From NCBI GenBank assembly GCA_019637105.1, contig JAHBWF010000052.1, positions 1 through 44,925 on the forward strand: a DNA stretch of 44,925 bases, in the 5' to 3' direction. Of the stretch, positions 40,671 to 44,925 are shown in pieces (the stretch's first letter is position 1; the number at the start of each line of letters is the position of its first letter). The notes beneath the pieces were generated by a model, which ran no database searches, was not told the origin of the DNA, and was given only the letters and a program-made list of their open reading frames with translations. The DNA is from Labilithrix sp. (lineage in GTDB: Bacteria; Myxococcota_A; Polyangia; Polyangiales; Polyangiaceae). The position numbers and the translations under genes were made by a program.

Positions 40671-41891
40671 ATGCCCCGGAACCTGATCTTCGTCGCGCCG
40701 TTCCCGACCGACCCGACGATGCGCTTCGTCCGCGCCGTCAGGAAGCTCGACGACGTCCGCCTCTTCGGGGTCGTGCACACGCCGCCTTCGGGGGACGACG
40801 CGAAGCTCTACGACGACATGGTCCGGGTGACCGAGCCGCTCGCGCTCGCCGACGTGCTCGAGGGCGTGGAGGTGTTGCGCCGTCGTCACGGCGCGCCGTT
40901 CCGCATCCTCGGCATCCTCGAGGCGATGATGGTCCAGCTCGCCGAGGCGCGCGAGCGCTACGGCGTCGCGGGGACGCCGGTGAAGACCGCCGAGCTGTTT
41001 CGCGACAAGGCGCTCATGAAGGACGCGCTCCGCGCGGCGGGCCTCCCCGTGGCGCGGCACGCGCTGATCGCGTCGCGCGACGACGCCGTCGCGTTCGCGG
41101 AGGAGGTCGGCCTCCCGGTCGTCCTCAAGCCGCCGGCGGGCATGGGCGCGCGCTCCACCTTCCGCGTCGACTCGCTCGAGGCGCTGACGTCCGCCGTCGC
41201 CGCGATGGGCGCCGGCGCGCGCTCGCCCGTGCTCGCCGAGGAGATGCTCCGCGGTCGCGAGCACAGCTTCGAGACGATCACGACCGGCGGTACGCCCCGG
41301 ACCGCGTCGTTCGCGCAGTACTTCCCCGGCCCGCTCGAGGTGCTCGAGACGCCGTGGATCCAGTGGGCGTGCGTCCTGCCGCGCGAGATCGACACGGCGC
41401 TCTACGCGAAGGCGCGCGAGCTCGGCGTGGCGGCCGTCCGCGCGCTCGGCCTCGAGGACGGCATGACGCACATGGAGTGGTACGAGAAGCCCGACGGCTC
41501 GATCGCGATCGGCGAGATCGCCCAGCGTCCGCCGGGGCCGCAGCTCTGTCAGATGACGGGCCTCGTCCACGACGTCGACGTCTACCGGGCGTGGGCGCGC
41601 GCGGTGGTCGACGGTGAGCTCGACGCGCCCTGGGAGCGCAAGTTCGCCGCCGGCACGGCGTTCATCCGCGGGACCGGGCGCGGCCGGGTGGCGTCGGTGA
41701 CCGGGCTCCGCGAGACCCACGAGGCGATCGCCCCGTGGCTCGTCGAGGCCAAGCTCCCCGCGATCGGCGCGCCGAAGAGCGACAGCTACGAGGGCGACGG
41801 CTACGTCGTCGTCCGCGCCGAGACGACGGCGAAGGTGCACGAGCTGATCGACACGATCATCCACACGATCCGGATCCGCTACGTGTCCTGA
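40671..41891 (+). CDS. ATP-grasp carboxylate-amine ligase-like protein
   Basis: A 406-aa protein from the ATG at 40671 (MPRNLIFVAPFPTDP); an ATG at 40644 is also in frame, and neither has a clear Shine-Dalgarno. The ATP-grasp fold is shown by LPVVLKPPAGMGARST (nucleotide-binding Lys and Gly loop), LAEEMLRGREHSFETI, and MEWYEKPDGSIAIGEIAQRP, which carries metal-binding acidic residues. Such ligases join a carboxylate to an amine through an acyl phosphate. The substrate is unknown. A 64-bp tandem repeat begins at the last base of its stop. Confidence 0.82.
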   Translation: MPRNLIFVAPFPTDPTMRFVRAVRKLDDVRLFGVVHTPPSGDDAKLYDDMVRVTEPLALADVLEGVEVLRRRHGAPFRILGILEAMMVQLAEARERYGVAGTPVKTAELFRDKALMKDALRAAGLPVARHALIASRDDAVAFAEEVGLPVVLKPPAGMGARSTFRVDSLEALTSAVAAMGAGARSPVLAEEMLRGREHSFETITTGGTPRTASFAQYFPGPLEVLETPWIQWACVLPREIDTALYAKARELGVAAVRALGLEDGMTHMEWYEKPDGSIAIGEIAQRPPGPQLCQMTGLVHDVDVYRAWARAVVDGELDAPWERKFAAGTAFIRGTGRGRVASVTGLRETHEAIAPWLVEAKLPAIGAPKSDSYEGDGYVVVRAETTAKVHELIDTIIHTIRIRYVS

Positions 41892-42018
41892 AGGAGCGAG
41901 CATGATTCGACGATCATGCGCGACCCGCTCGGCGGCGTGTCATCACGGTGCGGCAAGGAGCGAGCATGATTCGACGATCATGCGCGACCCGCTCGGCGGC
42001 GTGTCATCACGGTGCGGC
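41891..42018. repeat. Perfect 64-bp tandem duplication
   Basis: 41891-41954 and 41955-42018 are identical. Each copy begins AAGGAG, then five bases and ATG, that is a full Shine-Dalgarno and start codon, and each contains GCATGAT-TCGACG-ATCATGC, a 7-bp stem with a 6-base loop. Because 64 is not a multiple of 3, the two ATGs are in different frames. Confidence 0.95.
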
Positions 42019-42124
42019 ACGCGCCGCCCCCGCTCCGAAAGAGCGCGCCTTTCCGGGCTCACGTCGTTCGCGGTCTGGACGGTCGAGGATCTCGACCGCG
42101 GATCGTTGCGGCCGGCGCCGGGCG

Positions 42125-43336
42125 TCAGGCCGCTTCGCTCACGTCCGAGGGCGCGCTCGCGGGCGCGGCGGCGTGGGGCCGGGGCGCGGGGCGGTAGCGA
42201 TCCCGCAGGGCGAGGAACGGGCGCTCGATCCAGCGCCACGTGAGGGTCGCGACCGCGACGCTCGCGACGGTCGACGCGGCGAAGAGCGTGAGGGGGCTCT
42301 CCTCGCCGACGAGGCGCCGGCAGGCGGAGACCACGGGCACGTTGAGCAGATAGATCCCGTAGCTGACCACGCCGACGTGCCGGACGACCCGGTTCTCGAA
42401 GAGCGGCGCGAGCAGGTGGTCGCGCCGGAGCGCGCACGAGCCGACGAGCGCCGTCATCGCGAGGTGGGTCGGCAAGAGCGGCCAGGCGCGCGCCGCGGCC
42501 GCGACGACGAGCCCGAGCGCGACGAGCGAGGAGCCGCGCCGCGCGAGGACCGCGCGGACGGCCGGCGAGGTGCTCGGGGCGTCGGCGGCGATCGCGAGGA
42601 GGGCGCCGAGGCCGATCGGCGCGGCGAAGCTCCTCAGCATCCGGAGCGGGAGCCCCTCGTCGAGGATCGACGCGAACCAGCCGCGCTCCGCGCCCTGATC
42701 CAGGACGACGAGCAGCGACATCACGAGCGCCGGAGCGAGCGCGCCGCGGAGCCAGCGGAGGACGGGCGGCCAGAGGAAGTAGAACTGCTCCTCGGCGGCG
42801 AGCGACCACGCGAAGGCGAAGACGATCGGGTGGTCGACCGCGCCGTGGAGGAACCAGTTCGACGTGTACGTCGCGTAAAACGGGACGCTCGCGAAGAAAT
42901 GGTCGCGCGTGGGCCCGGGCTCGCGGAGCAGGAGCGCGTGCACGACGAACGCGCCGAGCACGAGGTAGTAGAGCGGAAAGATGCGGAGGCTCCGTCGAGC
43001 CCAGAAGCGCCGGAGCGACAGGCGCCGTGTCGTCCGTCGCTCGTGGAGGAGCAGGCTCGTGATGAGGAAGCCGCTCACCGCGAAGAACAGGTCGACGCCG
43101 AGCGGGCCGCGCCCCAGCACGCCGTCGAGCGGACGCGGCGTCGCGTGGTGCCAGACGATCGGCAGGATCGCGAGGCAGCGCAGGCCGTCGAGCGACGGGT
43201 ACCACGGCCTCGCGGAGGCCGCGCCCGGCGCGGCGGGCTCGGTCGTCGCGCCGGCGCGCGGGGATCCCGCGGGGCTCTCGCCCGCGTGGGCCGCCTCGAC
43301 GGCCGGCTCGGAGGCCCTCTCCGCCGCGGCGCTCAC
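42125..43336 (-). CDS. OafA/YrhL-type acyltransferase, 10-TM
   Basis: A 403-aa protein; the GTG at 43336 overlaps the stop of the GH44 gene (GTGA). About 45 Ala/Glu/Pro-rich residues precede the membrane domain. SLDGLRCLAILPIVWHH carries the family His, and DLFFAVSGFLITSLLLHE and ARRSLRIFPLYYLVL are signature segments, followed by FAFAWSLAAEEQFYFLWPPV and about ten helices in all. It ends LTWRWIERPFLALRDRYRP, the typical close. These inner-membrane enzymes O-acylate sugars of surface polysaccharides. Confidence 0.88.
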   Translation of the reverse strand: MSAAAERASEPAVEAAHAGESPAGSPRAGATTEPAAPGAASARPWYPSLDGLRCLAILPIVWHHATPRPLDGVLGRGPLGVDLFFAVSGFLITSLLLHERRTTRRLSLRRFWARRSLRIFPLYYLVLGAFVVHALLLREPGPTRDHFFASVPFYATYTSNWFLHGAVDHPIVFAFAWSLAAEEQFYFLWPPVLRWLRGALAPALVMSLLVVLDQGAERGWFASILDEGLPLRMLRSFAAPIGLGALLAIAADAPSTSPAVRAVLARRGSSLVALGLVVAAAARAWPLLPTHLAMTALVGSCALRRDHLLAPLFENRVVRHVGVVSYGIYLLNVPVVSACRRLVGEESPLTLFAASTVASVAVATLTWRWIERPFLALRDRYRPAPRPHAAAPASAPSDVSEAA

Positions 43337-44925
43337 GATCCGGGCGCGTCGAAGACGAGGAGCGTGGCGCTCATGGGAGGGGCGGCGTACGCGTACGCGT
43401 TCGTCTTCGTCAGCGCCTCGCGGGCGGCGAGGTGCGGCTTGGCGTGCGCGGCGTCGAGGCGCCAGACGTCGACGCTCCCGAGCTTCGCGTCGTGGAAGGC
43501 GCGGAGGCCGACGCGCCGGCTCGCGGTCGTCTTGTTGACGACGAGCGCCGTGACGCGCCTGGCGTCGTCGCTCCCGGCGTAGACGGAGGTCTCGACCTTC
43601 TCCGGGTGCTCGACGCGGACGACCGTGTCGGCGAAGCGGAGCCCCTTGCCGTCGGTGTCGCGGAGCAAGGCGAGGGCGCCGAGGGCGAACTCGAGGCGGT
43701 CGCACGCCGGCCACATCGCCGCGAGGTGGACGCCCATGCGCGCGAAGACGCCGAGCGTGTCGGCGACGGCGACGCCGCTCGAGACGTGCGCGCAGCCGCC
43801 GGGGAAGTACTCGGACACGCCGAGGTGCGTCCCCGGCCAGGCGCGCGCGATGCGCTGCTGCAGCCGCTCGATGATCCAAGCCGGCCCGTCGAGGTGATCG
43901 CGCGTGATCCACGAGTCCTCGTCGAAGTCGTGGTCCCAGTAGCTCCGCGGGCTCTGGACGATCTCGTCGATCTCCTTCGCGGTGAGCGGGCGCACGCTGT
44001 GGTCGAGGTCCCAGACGTAGACGCCGTCGCTCAGCGTCTGCGGGTACCAGTGGAAGTCCCACGTGTCGAGGAGGCGCTTGCCGAACGCGTCGCTCGCCGT
44101 CTTCACCGTCATGAGGAAGTCGTCCATGTACCACTTCCCCCGGCTCGTGTACTCGGGCATCGAGGCGTGCCACGAGGTCCAGCCGTCGAAGTGATAGTGG
44201 CCCGGGCCGACGATGGTGGCGTCCGGGGCGAGCGTCTTCACGCGCCGCGCGAACGTGAGGAACCGGGCGGTGAACTCGGTGCCGGTGACGCGCGTGCCGA
44301 TCTGGACGCCGTTCTGCGCGTAGAGCGGCGCGCCGCTGCCGGCCTGCAGCATGGGGAAGTTGAACGCGTAGAGGTCGGGCTCGTTGTCGATGCCGACCAT
44401 CACCTGCGTGGGCCCCGGCGCGTAGATGTCCCCCGTGAACTTGCTCCGCATGAACGCGAAATGCTCGTCGGTGTACGCGTAGCCGTCGGAGAGGTCGGGC
44501 GTGGTCGCGAACGCCGTCGGCTTCACGAGGCCGACGCGCTTGAAGTGCTGCGCCCGGTTCCACCCGGGCCTGTCGTACGGGATGCTCCCGCCGAGCGGTC
44601 CGGCGACGTAGTCGTTGAGCACGAACGGCACCATCGTGCCGCGTCCGGCGGCGCGGTTCCGCGCGATGAGCTCGAGGTCGAGCGCGGCGGGGGCGTCGGG
44701 GTTCGTCAGGCCGGTCGCGAGGTACATGTCGTTGCCGAAGCCGTTCACGAACGATCCGTTCGAGGCGTTGGTCTCCCAGTTGTAGGCGTTCGCGCGGTCG
44801 CCGCCGCGGCGGACGAAGGTGGCGGCGGCCATGTCGGCGGCCGGCCGCGGCGCCCCCGTGACCGTGTTGATGCCGTAGATGAGCGGCGAGATGGGCTTTC
44901 GGTCGGCGGCGGTGCGGACGACCGT
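43333..44925 (-). CDS. Glycoside hydrolase family 44, 5'-truncated by the window edge
   Basis: The frame is open to the right edge, giving about 530 residues, and upstream of the first Met the sequence reads ISPLIYGINTVTGAP, the usual GH44 opening, so the true start and signal peptide lie outside. It shows RRGGDRANAYNWETNASN, GIDNEPDLYAF with the acid/base Glu, and GTHLGVSEYFPGGC with the nucleophile Glu, followed by a C-terminal beta-sandwich. GH44 enzymes cut beta-1,4-glucans, often xyloglucan or carboxymethylcellulose. It is translationally coupled to the acyltransferase downstream. Confidence 0.88.
   Translation of the reverse strand, partial: TVVRTAADRKPISPLIYGINTVTGAPRPAADMAAATFVRRGGDRANAYNWETNASNGSFVNGFGNDMYLATGLTNPDAPAALDLELIARNRAAGRGTMVPFVLNDYVAGPLGGSIPYDRPGWNRAQHFKRVGLVKPTAFATTPDLSDGYAYTDEHFAFMRSKFTGDIYAPGPTQVMVGIDNEPDLYAFNFPMLQAGSGAPLYAQNGVQIGTRVTGTEFTARFLTFARRVKTLAPDATIVGPGHYHFDGWTSWHASMPEYTSRGKWYMDDFLMTVKTASDAFGKRLLDTWDFHWYPQTLSDGVYVWDLDHSVRPLTAKEIDEIVQSPRSYWDHDFDEDSWITRDHLDGPAWIIERLQQRIARAWPGTHLGVSEYFPGGCAHVSSGVAVADTLGVFARMGVHLAAMWPACDRLEFALGALALLRDTDGKGLRFADTVVRVEHPEKVETSVYAGSDDARRVTALVVNKTTASRRVGLRAFHDAKLGSVDVWRLDAAHAKPHLAAREALTKTNAYAYAAPPMSATLLVFDAPGS

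Noticed and set aside
41948-43582. Protein starting near the second copy of the 64-bp repeat and running 544 codons
   Set aside because: It is antisense to the acyltransferase and GH44 genes beyond the repeat, with shadow composition.

Overview
The window is about 45 kb of very GC-rich DNA with dense, mostly well-spaced protein genes. I see no rRNA, tRNA, CRISPR array or recognisable insertion sequence. The content points to a large-genome myxobacterium (Myxococcota, probably the Polyangia side). The signs are two membrane-anchored Hanks-type kinases with the HRDVSPxN catalytic loop, a lipoprotein with Myxococcus-type cysteine-rich repeats plus a fibro-slime domain, about a dozen lipoproteins with Ala/Pro/Asp-rich linkers, and an ECF sigma factor next to a TPR/anti-sigma-like protein. 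This assignment is inference from gene families; no marker gene is present.

Layout. 1-5.5 kb: the 3' end of an AddB-like nuclease gene and a complete AddA-like helicase-nuclease, overlapping by GTGA, which form a double-strand-break resection enzyme. 5.5-10.8 kb: a KefB-type cation/proton antiporter, a von Willebrand A lipoprotein and a beta-propeller-like lipoprotein. 10.9-13.1 kb: a decayed three-gene cassette (outer-membrane-like protein, ECF sigma factor, TPR/anti-sigma-like protein) carrying several frameshifts. 13.3-23.3 kb: a minus-strand run of mostly exported proteins (three-repeat Cys lipoprotein, Cys-rich lipoprotein, beta-propeller/fibronectin-like protein, SpoIVB-type S55 peptidase-like protein, Cys-rich/fibro-slime lipoprotein, Asp/Ala-rich lipoprotein), with a RadC-type JAMM protein among them. 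23.5-28.6 kb: a TPR protein, a Ser/Thr kinase with a C-terminal PEGA-like domain and a lipoprotein with one c-type haem motif.

28.7-31.6 kb: an intact version of the three-gene cassette in the same order (surface-repeat protein, ECF sigma factor, TPR membrane protein), joined by one-base and four-base overlaps. Facing away from it across a 238-bp intergenic region containing a perfect inverted repeat is a tightly coupled kinase / exported two-helix protein / lipoprotein operon (31.8-35.3 kb). The two units may share regulation from that region.

35.4-45 kb: a trypsin-like exported protease, a lipoprotein with a methyltransferase fold, a small chagasin-like lipoprotein, a cytosolic methyltransferase, a glutathionyl-hydroquinone reductase, a BIG2 lipoprotein, an ATP-grasp ligase followed by a perfect 64-bp tandem duplication, and a GH44 glycosidase/acyltransferase pair that runs off the right edge.

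The observations most worth a second look are the dead and live copies of the outer-membrane protein / sigma / TPR cassette, the 64-bp tandem duplication that repeats a Shine-Dalgarno plus ATG, several leaders in which an inverted repeat covers the ribosome binding site, and the exported methyltransferase behind a leader with two mutually exclusive hairpins.
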